DNA from: Alitta virens
Taxonomy: Eukaryota > Annelida > Polychaeta > Phyllodocida > Nereididae
Assembly: GCA_932294295.1 (NCBI GenBank)
Contig: OW028580.1
Location: forward strand, 30,264,136-30,328,135
DNA: 64,000 nucleotides
Direction of reading: 5' to 3'
Below are positions 1 through 12,300 of the stretch, in pieces. A model generated the notes under the pieces. It had not been told where the DNA came from, did not search any database, and saw only the letters and a program-made list of their open reading frames with translations. The position numbers and the translations under genes are program-made. Position 1 is the stretch's first letter. Every line of letters starts with the position of its first letter.

Positions 1-385
1 CCCCTCAACAAGCCGCCGGGGTGAAATTAGGGACGAATAATTCGCCGGTTCTACGGGCCACCCGCCGGCTTCCACGGGCCTCCCGCCGGCTTCCACGGGT
101 CACCCGCCGGCTTCCACGGGTCACCCGCCGGCTTCCACGGGTTTTTTTGTTTTTTTTTACACCCGTGAGATTTCTACGGTTGTGCCATGCTTGCATGGCA
201 CAACCGGCTACCGGGGCCGGGTTTCGCGGCTTGGCCAAGGGACCCACGGGTGGTTGACGGGTATCCACGGGTATCCACGGGTGGCCGTATTGGGGCCGCC
301 GGCTTCGAGCCGGGTAGCGATTTCCGCAACTATTACGTAATACTACGGGTTCACTACGGCACAACCGGCCCGTGTGACAGGGGCT
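1..385. mobile_element. Harbinger-like element, right part (family 1, partial)
   Basis: The right end reads GTGTGACAGGGGCT followed by TTA at 386-388, the same end and TTA target site as the complete copies at 53592-55054 and 61817-62226. The left end lies outside the window. Bases 40-145 carry a GC-rich array of 21-bp units built on CCGCCGGCTTCCACGGGT. The body and end are close to those of the copy that carries a transposase remnant. No transposase coding remains here, so this is a non-autonomous, partial copy. It abuts a LINE fragment on its right. Confidence 0.8.
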
Positions 386-404
386 TTAGTTGAGGGCTTA
401 TTGT

Positions 405-960
405 ATGTTTAAAGAAAACTATGATACTGAACCTTTTGTTTATAAATTACATGACAGAAGAAAGAGATCTTTATTAGGTCAGTTTCGCTGTAGTATATTA
501 CCTCTGAAAGTGGAAACAGGGCAATAACGCGAATTCCATTGGAGCACAGATTATGTATATTGTGTCAAGAAAATAGTATTGAAGATGAAATGCATTTCTT
601 TGTTGACTGTCCTTTTTACACCTCTCCACCTCTCTAAGATTTGTCTTTTCTGACAATTTTCTTTTTTCTTTTTCCGCATTTATTCAGTTTAGTAATTATG
701 AAAACTTGAAATTTTGAATGAACAGTGTATAAGCTACGGACACTGCTAAGTATATTCCTGATTGTATGGAAAAAAGGGAAAGGGCTACGTACAATTATAC
801 TTTTTTTCTGATTTGTTTACGAGCTTTTAAGAACTTGATTTTTATATATCTACTTTATGTTCACCTTTTATATTGTATTCGTTTAACCGTCACTTATAAT
901 CCAGCAATAGGCTGGGTGTCTTGAGACACGGGTCACATCAATAAAAATAAACTGAAACTG
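405..960 (+). pseudogene. LINE 3' fragment (C-terminal RT region plus tail)
   Basis: Conceptual translation of about 440-640 gives, across one frameshift, pieces typical of the C-terminal end of Jockey/CR1-like LINE ORF2: FRCSILPLKVETG, then LEHRLCILC and IEDEMHFFVDCPFY. This matches the usual FR.GI.PL..ETGR / LC..C....EDE.HF...CP pattern. Stops and the frame change make it non-functional. A 3' untranslated stretch follows, ending near 940-960 in A-rich AAAATAAACTGAAACTG. The upstream reverse transcriptase domain is missing. The exact clade is not resolved. Confidence 0.6.
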
Positions 961-1050
961 TTATCTGGAAGTAACCTCACACCATGAGCAGGACTTGAAC
1001 AATGTTGAATTGGTACTCCAGGCCGCAAAGGACCTGATTCTCCACCATCA

Positions 1051-1183
1051 GAACTCAGAATCATTTTAATCATATTACATATATATGCATTAATTGTACA
1101 GATATCATTACGACACACATGGTGCATGAACATGACATATATATGTAATAAGGGTGATACCTCAAAGATAAATATATATCGCT
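1051..1183. repeat. Dispersed repeat R1, first copy
   Basis: This stretch of about 133 bp is the reverse complement of 13622-13766, with only scattered differences. Shared stretches include CGACACACATGGTGCATGAA and AGATAAATATATATCGCT. The second copy sits just inside the first intron of transporter gene A. It is AT-rich with no coding potential, and probably a small MITE or a fragment of one. Confidence 0.7.
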
Positions 1184-1366
1184 TACTCAAGTAGTTAAAC
1201 ATTTGAACCAGTCGAGTCTCATGTATATCATAACTCTTGATTAAACCAATTAAACAATGAAATACTGTCATTTATTATTAGAAAGGATATGATCGTTCCA
1301 TCCGAATCGAGTTCTTCCATGAGATTGCTCACTCTGTTTTTAAGATAATTGTTTCTTTACAAGCAG

Positions 1367-2035
1367 GATTGATGTGTTGTTACAAATGCGACAACTGTGC
1401 TTCTGGTCTACCAACCGAAGAAGAATTGGTGGAGTGCCCTGAATCAGCCACTTGTTGTATGGTAGGTACACAATACATAATTATTATGGTATCATGGAAC
1501 AGGATCAATACTGATATTAACGCCTAGCCGATATTAAGACAAAAGTAAATTCCATTGCTTGCAGAGAAAAATAAATGTAATATTTATAATACAAACCATA
1601 ATTTATGTTACATAATCTGGGAACCACTAAAGATTGTCAATACATTAATGAATATCTTCCACAACTGGTGATATGGCTTTCTATATTAACAACAAAAAGA
1701 TTTTATAATTTGTTTTACATACAATTTCATTGTAATTTTTATACGTTTTACGTTTAGTGTGAAAATAAAGTTTATGTATAATGTGTTCGCCTGTTATATT
1801 TCAGGTTTCCACGAGGATCACAACTGGGAAAATGCATATTCTGAGAAACTGCGCTTCCACTTGCACGAATATTACAAGAATAAACCATGACGTCTTCATC
1901 TCAACATCATGCTTTGGACCAAAATGTAACTCCTTCACCCCAATATACTCCAGCAAAGCAAACAGTGATTGTTCAGTGACACTGTTAAAGAGTCTATTAT
2001 CAGTGACTATAGTCATGATGTACAATATCACTTAG
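1367..2035 (+). CDS. Ly6/uPAR (three-finger) domain protein, last two exons
   Basis: Two exons with good splice sites join in frame: 1367-1461 (acceptor TTTACAAGCAG, donor ATG|GTAGGT) and 1805-2035 (acceptor ATATTTCAG, stop TAG). The joined 108 residues have a cysteine pattern typical of LU/Ly6 domains: an N-terminal CYKC, a following DNC, then VEC and TCC, a middle NCASTC, and the terminal CFGPKCN with the hallmark final Asn. A hydrophobic tail (LLKSLLSVTIVMMY) ends the protein, as expected of a GPI-anchor signal. The first exon enters in phase 1, where Ly6 genes usually splice the signal-peptide exon. I could not identify that exon, so the gene is 5'-incomplete here. Such proteins are normally extracellular, membrane-tethered ligands or channel/receptor modulators; the specific role is unknown. 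A secreted toxin-like three-finger protein is less likely because of the tail. Confidence 0.68.
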
Positions 2036-2107
2036 CCAAAATTATTGTATCGTGCAATATTATCAGTCTGTAAGTTACTGTTTAATTACACTGTATAAAA
2101 GAAAAAC

Positions 2108-2113
2108 AATAAA
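2108..2113 (+). promoter_or_regulatory. Probable poly(A) signal of the Ly6-like gene
   Basis: A canonical AATAAA lies about 75 bp after the stop codon of the Ly6-like gene, in an AT-rich 3' region. It was chosen by position and motif only. Confidence 0.5.
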
Positions 2114-2404
2114 TAATGTATGTCTAACATACATTTTCTAATTTAAGTAGAACAAATGATTTATTCATGTTTTAAAAAATTAGTACAACAGAACAAACCA
2201 AAATAATACAAACCATAATAATTCTGCAAGCAATGGAACAAGGAATTAGATTTATTTCATACCCAAAACATACGTAATGATCGGACAAGGCTGTCATCCT
2301 GTCAGTTTTTTTAAAGTGATTGTCGCATACTCTCAATCCTTTTAATTTATTTTTTGGCACACCATTAAAGTTTTCCATTACATTGAGCAATTGCTCAATC
2401 CTAA

Positions 2405-5083
2405 GTCAAGTCAAGTTTGATGTCTATGAAGAAAGACAGCATGAAAACTAAGACCTTTGAACACATGGAAGTAGAAATTAAACTAAATGGAAAAATTTTG
2501 ACAATCATCCGAATTTACTGCCCTGAGCCCTCTAAGAAAAATCAATATACCATGACTGAATTCTATGATGAATTTCACAAATTCCTAGCTCACTACCATA
2601 CATACAACAACGAAGTCATAATCACAGGAGACTTCAATTTTCACATGAACAAACCATCTGACAACAAAGTAATAAAATTCAACAATATTCTTGAAATGTT
2701 CGACCTTGTACAGCACATAACATCATCCACTCATCGAGACGGAAATACATTAGACCTTGTGATAACCCATAAAACGTCCACACTAAATGACATCACCATA
2801 AGCGAACTGAACTCCGATCACAATTGTATCTTGTTCAACCTCAAACTAGACCAAAGTGAAGCTCCACTGAAGAAAATCACAGTAAGAAAAATGCGTGAAA
2901 TCAATATGCAAAACTTCAAGTCTGACATAAAGGCACACTTATCTCTGCAAGAACAAACAACAAATACAACTGAGTACCTCAATGTTCTGGTTCACACATA
3001 TAACTCAACAAAAGCCATCTTCGATAAGCATGCACCAGCAAGGAGTATGACTGTTAGATCAAGAAAATACACACCCTTGACCAACTCTGATATTAAGGTT
3101 TTGAAAAAGTCAAAAAGGAAAGCGGAGAAACGGTGGAAAATTACTAAACTTACAGCAGATTGGGAAAATTTCAAGGACAAAAAGAATGCATTAAATTCAA
3201 AGCTAAACCAGCTCAAAGAAGATGACCTAAGTGGGAAGATACAGAAAGCCAAAGGCAACTCGAAAGCCATGTTCAAGATTCTCAATTCAAGTCTCAACAG
3301 AAACCAAGAATTACCTCTTCCACACCATACCAACAGTGAGGAATTGGCAAATAACTTCAATGATTTCTTTGAGGATAAAATCAAAAAAATCCGAAGTAAG
3401 CTTGGATCATCATCAAACAACTCAATTGACGATGTTGCAACATTTATTGGTTCTAAACTCAACTGTTTCAAAGCACTGTCGAAATCAGAAATAAAAATAT
3501 TGATCAAAGAAATGCCGGTTAAACACTGTAATCTAGATCCTCTACCAACTTGGCTAATGCTCGAATGTCTGGATGAATTCCTACCAATCATCACAAGAAT
3601 TGTAAACTTATCACTCAAGCTCGGAGAGATGCCAACTGAATTAAAACATGCTCTAGTTAAACCACTGCTAAAGAAAATAGGACATGAGCTGTCTAAAAAG
3701 AACTATAGACCGTATCAAACCTATCTTTTCTAGGAAAACTGATCGAAAGTGCAGTGATCAAACAATACATAGACCACCTCTCAAAACACAAACTTGAGGA
3801 TGACAAACAATCTGCTTACAAGAAACATCACAGCACGGAGACTCTTCTGACCAAAATTCATAATGACATCACGCTAAACCTCAGCAAGGGTGAAGTGACT
3901 ATGCTTGTGCTGTTGGACCTATCAGCAGCCTTTGATACAATTGACCATGACATACTATTGAAAAGACTGAAAAATAGATATGGTATTTATGGCAATGCTT
4001 TGAAATGGTTTAAATCATACATCTCTGGATGCTCTCAATCAGTGACAATAAAGGACACTGTATCTGATAAGCTTGCATTGAAATTTGGGTTTCCCCAGGG
4101 ATCGAAGCTGGGCCCGATATTGTTCAATTCCTATATCGCACCTGTTAGTGAGGTTGCTGCAAGGAATCATGTTGCTGATGAAAAGTATGCTGATGATGAA
4201 AAACTCATTCTCTCATTCAAACCCACTTTCTTAAATAACCAGAAAAACGCAGTGAAAAATATGGAAAAATGTATTATGGAAATAAGGGAATTCCTTCATG
4301 AAAATATGCTCTGCAACAACAGTGAAAAAACTGAACTTTTGATCATTGGCATACCCTCAAACCTGAAAAAAATACAGCTTTCGGCCCTCTAAGTGGACAA
4401 TGTAGAAATTAAAACCGCAAATCATGTTAGAAACCTTGGTGTAATATTCGACAAAGGCATGACAATGGAAAATCAGGTCAACAAAATGTGTAGAAATGTT
4501 TACCTAAATCTGAGAAACATCTCTAAAGTCAGAAAGAGTATGGACAAGGATATCACAAAAACTGTGGTAAATGCTCTCGTTACCCCTCACCTTGACTATG
4601 GCAATGGATTGCTTTATGGAATCTCTAAGCATTTAGTAAACAAGCTGCAAGTTGCACAAAACTCTGCAGTAAGACTGATTGAAAGACTCAAAAAACATGA
4701 AAGCATCACATATTACAGGAAAAACCTTCACTGGCTACCTATTGAAGCTAGGTGTCAGTTCAAACTATTAACAACGACATGGAAGGCATTAAATGATCAA
4801 GCTCCCAACTACATAAAGAAGCTCATCCAAACTAAAAATGCAACCCCTTGTCAACTACTTAGAAGTAATGATAAATTACTACTGAAAGTCCCGCAAACTC
4901 AAGGAAACACCTTTGAAGACAAGGCCTTCTCTCATGCTGCACCAAAATTGTGGAACCATTTACCTGACTCTGTGAAAAAAGCTACAAAATAGCTGTAGCT
5001 AATCACACATAAATGTGCCGGTGAGCAGTGTCACTGAAACTGGCGCTATATAAATCTATATTATTATTATTATTATTATATTA
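2405..5083 (+). mobile_element. 5'-truncated L2/CR1-group LINE, degenerate
   Basis: Three consecutive open stretches (2417-3733, 3754-4392, 4393-4992) form one broken ORF2. The first begins inside the apurinic endonuclease domain (GDFNFHMN near residue 72, then NTLDLVIT and SDHNCILF) and runs into the start of the reverse transcriptase. The second carries LDLSAAFDTIDHDILL, FPQGSKLGPILF and the catalytic KYADDE. The third has the C-terminal block RNLGVIFD, PHLDYGNGLLYG, LHWLPI and APKLWNHLP. A frameshift near 3710-3760 and a stop at 4390 break it. The 3' end has GGCGCTATATAAAT followed by (ATT)n at 5060-5083, as in L2/Crack-type elements. The clade assignment is from motifs only. Confidence 0.85.
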
Positions 5084-6228
5084 AAATGAAAAAATGCATA
5101 CTTAATTCTAATACATAAAATAAATATTTATTTTGAATACATATTTATAAAAAGGAGGGAGGGGGTTGAATTACTGGAATTAAAAAGTTGTCCAATAGGC
5201 GTATATGTTAATGTTTCAATACACAGGCATTTCCATTGATTTAAATTTTTAATTGTTTAAATAAAATAAAAAATTTAAATTAAAACAAGAGTGTATATGA
5301 AATAATATCAATGATTTATGAATTACTTATTTTAATATATCATTTATACATGTTGTCAATTAAATAATAATAAATTTAATAAATTAACTTCAATATGTGT
5401 ACACTTTCAAATCAATGAAAAATAAAATAGGAATCTGTCATGTATTGTGATTTAATAAACACATAAATTATTTAATTAAACAAAATTATTAAAATTAATT
5501 GAATCATATTTAAGGAAATTAACCCACCTTTTATCATCGCGGGGAAATCTGTGAAACGATAAATCATTTTTACTGTTTCAACAGAAACAGCATTTAGTTT
5601 TCGACATTTTTCCTTTCTTTCTTAAATTATCTTTTTTTTTTCTTCTTCTTTATTTGTTCTTCTTTTCTTTCCCTCTCTTTTTCTTCTTTTTTTTCTATAT
5701 TTCTTTTTTTTCCTAATTTGCTTAATTTTTCAAATCTCCTGCAGCTCACCTGCAGCTCCTCAGGTCAGATATATTTGAAATGGCAGTTACATTGTAGAAA
5801 AAGACAATGCTTGCTGTGGGTGATGCAGGTGCTCTATAAACAATTTTTTTTTGTTGGTACAAGTAATTTTTATTTATTTTTATTCAGAGTATAATAGTTG
5901 TTTTGTAATAAGGAAATATATATATATAAAACAGATTTTACAATTCATTTTAAATTTTTTTTGTTATGATCCAACCACCAGGGGACTGGGAATTAGTTAC
6001 GCGTCCAATAGCCAGATGGCGTAGTTGTATTTATTACTAAAAAACAACTTACAACAACTTCGTTTCGGATTGTTTATTCTACACAGTGTAACACATGATT
6101 ATGTATGGTTATAATGTAACTTTCAGTCGAGGGATCTTAATGTCTCACCTAAAGGTGAGAGCCTGTTCCCGTCGTATATGTTCAGGTTTAGCAGTTACCA
6201 CAAGCATCCAGTGATCCTTCAGAAGGTA
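5084..6228. other. AT-rich non-coding stretch with a pyrimidine tract
   Basis: No gene is visible. Bases 5600-5715 are almost pure T/C on the plus strand. The rest is AT-rich sequence between the LINE tail and the 3' end of transporter gene A. The last few hundred bases may be in its 3' flank. Confidence 0.6.
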
Positions 6229-6234
6229 TTTATT
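6229..6234 (-). promoter_or_regulatory. Probable poly(A) signal of transporter gene A
   Basis: Reading on the minus strand, AATAAA lies about 87 bp beyond the stop codon at 6321-6323. Its position fits a short 3' UTR; it was chosen by motif only. Confidence 0.5.
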
Positions 6235-6320
6235 GCATATTATACATACCAAAATCATAACGCTTTCTTTTGTTTGCACAAACCATAAACAAGTACGTTT
6301 ACTTTATACATTGTGAGTGT

Positions 6321-9300
6321 TCATATAGTCGATTCAACTTGGTTAATAATTTCAACTGACTTCCTCCTGGTCAACTTTCCCTTCTTCTCGGTCGCCAAGT
6401 TTCCATTATTGAGCAGCTGAAATGAAGGCATACATGAGTAATCCGTTTGGTGGCTAATAAATCTTTGAAATATATATATATGGAGATGTTTACCCCATTC
6501 TCTGGTTGTTTGAGTGGCATCTCTTCTTCGTCCTCTTCGTCTGAGTTCTCCGGGGCGCCCGGGGGCTGACACGCATGCGCATAAGGCCGTATGAATGTGA
6601 ACAGGAACTTGCGGCTCACATGTCCCTCATGGTGCAATCCTACAGCAGACAAAAGGCAAAGTTACCTCATTCACAAACCTCTGCAACTTTTATTTCAGTC
6701 AATATGTCTACTTTTCCTTGGTGGTTGTAGCTCACCTGGCACAAAACTGGTGACGAAGCCTATGATGAGCACAATGGACATGCCAACGAAAGGATACCAC
6801 AGGTAAGACACTGCATACAGGTTTTCAAGTCCTTCGCTGAAATTACAAAAGAGATGAGCAGGCATCGTCTAATAAATTGAGACATGCATGCAAAGGCATC
6901 AAGTGTGTAGGAAAATAAGTTTTGGAACATTTACAACTCTTTCCTGTTGAAGCGTTGGAGCTTGTTGAAATAAGCTGCCTCAGCAGGGTCTGGAGCGACT
7001 GTCACATTTGGTTCAGTGGCATTCATGTTGAAGCAGTTCTCGCTGGGCATCGGTAGTGGCATCATCTGTTACAATGGAAACGACTCAACTGTAACTGTTA
7101 TTGAACCAAGTATAGGTTTTCACCCAGTTATAGTCTTGCATTGAGTCATTTCATGTCATATAACTTTGTTACTGTTGCAAAAATGCCTTCATAACTGCAC
7201 TGAAAGAGCTAATTTGGTCATGTCGGTTATGTGACCTTGATTTTACAGTCAATGTCATTATGTGACCTTGATCTTTGAATCAAGGTCATCCAGAGTAGTT
7301 GCACTAAGTCTGTAAGACTATACATGGCCAATTGTGCTACGTGCGTTTTCCATGCGTTTAGATAAACGCATGGTTTTCGTCTTATAAAAGTAAACCTTCT
7401 TTGTGTGGATCTACGTTTAGCAAAAAGACAATTTCATGAATCATAGTGTATGGTTTGGAAAAATGAAATAAGAAATCTCCCTAAGTTGAGCATGGTTTTC
7501 TCCTCATTTTAATTAGGCAAAAACCATGCGTTTTCCATGCGTTTATCCTTCTCATGGAATACACACTTGGCACATTTGGCCATGTGGTAGTGTTCAACCC
7601 AAACTGGGTGAAGATCCAATAATTTGGTCATTAGTTATAGTATGTTACCCCATTTGGGGATAATTATCCCCGGGGGTCACAAAATGTTTGATGCCCACAT
7701 ATCTCAGTAACCCTTCATCCAAATGTCATCAAACCTTTCGGCTGCACTAGATCGGTTATAACACCATCTAAATCTATGCTCAATTTACTTCAGTGACTTC
7801 CAGTTCTTCACATTTAGAGTAATAATCAATTTTTGACCCCTAGTTAGTTCACCCCTTTGGGGCGTCAGTTTGATGAATGGGCATTGAAGATCCTTATAAG
7901 TGAAGCACAAATCTGTAGCTCTTTACTTTATTGGGTTGTTGTAATGTAAATTTAGCAAAATTTGAGTTAAAAATTACCTGTGACCTTGAGAGATGGGTCA
8001 AGGTCACTCATATTGGGTCAAAGTGTTTGTATTATCCCAAGGTACAAACTGACCAAGTTTGGTGAGCAACTGACAGACAACAAAAGAATTATAATACTAT
8101 CAAATACATGGTGATAGATGAAGAGCATTTAAAACTTCATTCTTTGCCGGAAATGTTTCATTGATTTGCTCACTATATTCCATGGTAGTGACTGACCTGT
8201 ATGCCTGATACAGTGGACCCTGCTGCCATCCACAGGGATATGGTCAAACCAATGACCACCCCTATCATGGCTCCCTGCAAAAACAAAAAGGGAATTCCTA
8301 AAAGCCACCAACTTTTGTCTTTAAGCAAATTACAACTCTACTTTGGGAAAAGTACTGCTAACTACTGTCACTCGGTTATTGCTGACCCTTATTTATAACC
8401 TTTAATATACTCCACCACGGGATATAACCAACTGAAATGTTAGTTAACTCCCTCCTGAGTGCAAACTGTACTGTTATGCGTAATAAAGGCATTAAAATAC
8501 AACAACAATGAAACAAATAAATATGCCTAATGGAGTATAAGTTAGTTATATCCCTCATAGCTGGGAGTTAACTAACAATTTTGTTGCTTATATCCCTCCG
8601 CCTAATCAACAAAAATGTTAGTCGACTCCCTCCTATTCGGGATATATCTAATACTTATATTCTGATAATCGGTTATGTGACATGTCAGCCTGTTTAATTT
8701 GGTTAAAAAAAAGTATGAGAATTAGAGTTTATTGGAGAAACTAATACCCTTGTACCAGCACGAGGAAATATGGCAGCCAGGAAGAAGAGGCCAATCACAG
8801 GTCCCAGGGTGGATCCCATCACAGTGAAGGCAATCTGGGTGGTCAAGCAAGCAACATTGGTTAGAAAGAATCAATGCAGAAGAGGTTAAAACATTTTGTT
8901 GTATGAGTTAGCTTGCTGATATTTCATGAACTATGTACAGAGCTTTTCATTGCTAAATTGCACTCAAATCCAGGATGATACATCCGAATTAAATTCAGCT
9001 ACTCACTGAAGTGGAACCAAGCATTTGTAGCGCTTTTATAATGTATTTGATAAACAGGACATGAAGTAAGTAAGTAAGGTAAATTTTATTCAGGCTCGGT
9101 AAAAATACAGTTAACAATAAAGGGTTATTTTGTCTACTTCTCCTTATTCATTTTTTATCATGGAATTAATACATATTTTTAGGTGTCTGTTCAGAAAACA
9201 CAAGTTTTTCTGATTGTTCATTGACTAAATATTTATTAGAATTAATTTCGCTTTTTTTCCGCTTTAACTAACCAGCAGGCGACGAGGAAAAACTCTAGGA

Positions 9301-12300
9301 CTAAAATAAACTGAATTCTACAATAGATATAAAGTAATAGATATTAGTATATCCTGCTCTAAAATAGGGTTCCCTGTAACTTTTCTTAACTATTACTTTT
9401 CATGCCATTTTGTCATGCAAACTCTAAGGTTATGAATACTTCAGTAAATACTTCAGTAACACTAACCCACTGCACTGTCAGAATAATTGGCTCAATTTAC
9501 TATTAGCATGATTAGAGTAATTTGCACAGTTTACGACAGCTTTTACACAAAACTCTAATAAAAACCAAAATACAGAGCTAACTGTTGTCTGGGATTACAA
9601 TTAATTGTATCGATGTTCTTCTTAAATGGGGAGAAAAAGTACCACAGGAGGTCACTGACACTGTAGCAGATAAGTATTGTTTGATGACATCATATATTGT
9701 GATGTCCTCAATGTAACAATTAAGTAGTGACGTCATCTTATTGTCTTTTCATATGCTACGGTGGTAGGCTATGTTACTTTTTCTCCCCATTTACTTTTAA
9801 AGGACTCGTATGTTCCCTACCTGAATGAATGTGCCACCAAGCAGTTGTACAGCAAAACCCGTGCCAAGACCCATTGCCCCGTAAACAGCCACTGCAATGC
9901 AATAGTGGATTTTCACACAAGGTTCTCTGTATTTTCACCAGGTGGCTACGACAAAATACTGCAATTCTATTGGCTGAAAAAGTTCCCGCTCTTGACTCTC
10001 ATCGTAGCAGCAGTATTTTTAGTGCATTTTAATGTATATTTGACATCTTATCATTCAATAGATTTCTGTTATTTCCCTGGGAAAATTATATTTACGGAAT
10101 CAGTTAGGTATAACCTACCATGTCTGAAAAGCAAAATGAGTAATAAGAGGAGAGGAAGAACTTATGTCTTGCTGAATTCAGGGCTGCTCAGTGAAAAGAC
10201 TCTATTTGGCTATTACACTGCAAGTAAGATGTAACCTTGTTTGACACTCCAATAGTTATCCAATTCATTGTTGATTCTATTGTAAATACTAAAATTTGTA
10301 CCTAATATTTTGGCGATGAGAGCCTTTCGCTCTTCTGGCAGATAGTCGAACTTGAGCTTCAGTATATCTTCCCAAGTAATGGCGGCCATGGAATTCAAGT
10401 TTGAAGAGACAGTGCTTCAAAACATTGCAAGGGTTCGTTCAGAAAAACATAGAAAAAAATTTGAATGTAGTACAATATACACTTTACAGGGTATTTTGAG
10501 TAACCCAGACTGGAGATCTTTACTGGAGATCCTAACTAGTATAATTGACAAGGACTGTCATTTTCCAATTAACGCACACTGCATACATTGTTAGGCCTAT
10601 GTATAAATATATATATATAAATTATTTAAGTTACATTTTAAGGGAGACTGACCTCAATGCACCACTGTAGAGACATGCCACAAAAAGGCCCGTGATTCCA
10701 GGGACACCAATGACATCCAGCACGAAATAAGGCAGGATTTGATTTGGGGAGTTGATGAACTTGGCAGTGATTGGGTCACAGCCCATCTTGGCATAATAAG
10801 CGAATATGACGACCCCTGCTAGGCAGTTCAGAAGACCACTGATGGCAAAGCCAGGCATATTGAGAAGCACTGAACTGAAAGCAGGCAATGCCAGGCATCA
10901 AGTGTTTGTTATTCGAAACTTTGAAACCTATTTGTTCCAATGGGGCAATATGATTCTTCAGCTAAATTAGCATTCACAATATCATAATTATCGCCGGATT
11001 ATCCACAATAGAGTGTGGTGAGTACATGTGTAATTTTATATAGATGTTTTTCTGTCCTTTACTTACATCCTTGCATCCCTGAGGGTGGGCAGTGAGCAGT
11101 ACCTCTGGACAGCAGGCTGGGCAGTCGTTAAGCACATGAAGAGAATGGACATCATGCCAACTATGGACCAGAAGGTCGTCCTTACTCTTGGGTCCGGGTC
11201 GAAGCTGTAGATGAAATATGCTTCTGTACAAGACAGTCCCAATAGCAAGAAACATTGATAAAAAAAGAAGCATTAATTGAGAGCAAGTTACCCCCAAAGC
11301 ATCCTTACTTAAAAAACTCCAGCCGTCCCCATTCCTCATTGTATTTCCACATTTCGGAAAATCCTCCAACTTTGACCAAGCCCTAGGAAAGAAGTGAAGT
11401 CTCATTCAAGCTTGGATTCAATTCAGAAAGCTACCTGGATAACCTGGTACGAGGTCAATTGTGTTTATCACTAAGGCGACCCTGGTTAAACATTAAGCCA
11501 AAAGTGCCAATGCCTGGTAATATGATGATGTATGCTATCTGGGTAAGTGAAGTATTATACAACTTACCATGACTACGACAACAATCATGCCTAGAAAAAT
11601 TACCACGGCCTGGAATACATCTGTCCAAATCACCGCTTTCATGCCACCCTGGAATAATAACCAATCACATTGGTATCTCTATTGTTTGAGTTTTTGTCAA
11701 ATTATTATTTTATTATTGAGATGTGTCATTATCAGTTGAAAAGTTGTAATTTATTTAATAAAAACATTTTTTTTATTTTTTTGGATGACAAAATATGACC
11801 TAGAATGTCTTTATGTTTTATGTTTTATATAAGGATACTGCAAAAGTTCGGGTTTTCTTGAGGTGGCTGGCTTCTGAAGACTAATAAACTTACAATGCAA
11901 GTGTAGATGGTGCAGGAAACGTTACAGATTACCATTGACACCCAAACCGGGAAGCCAGTCACTGAAATGGACAGATTACAATGCAAAAATTCCAACATGG
12001 CTGCTGTGTATAACAACCTTTTCACATGGCAGCCATGTTGGCATTTTTGCTTCATTGACCTCTCTTTGTATTATTGTGACGTCATCAGTAGACAATGGCC
12101 ATGGTGAGGTCACAGAGTGTAAGAACAGTGGAGAAGTAATGATGTCGAAGTAATCAAAATGAGATCAATGAGGCAAAGATGCCAACATGGCTGCCGCACG
12201 AAAAGGGTGTTATGGGCAAACATATGATATCTTTGTCATTTCTTATTTGGTTAACATGAAATACAATTATAATGCATGTCATGTGATGCCATTGTCTAGT

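Noticed and set aside
5..393. Arginine-rich open frames on both strands (RRVTRGSRR / RRLPRVTRR type), also at 21516-21743, 49465-49905 and 54742-54997
   Set aside because: They are translations of 21-bp GC-rich tandem arrays, open because the period is a multiple of three and the units lack stops. They are not genes.
9761..10234. 157-residue open frame on the plus strand inside gene A
   Set aside because: It runs across an antisense exon of gene A and repeat R2; the other R2 copies do not keep the frame.
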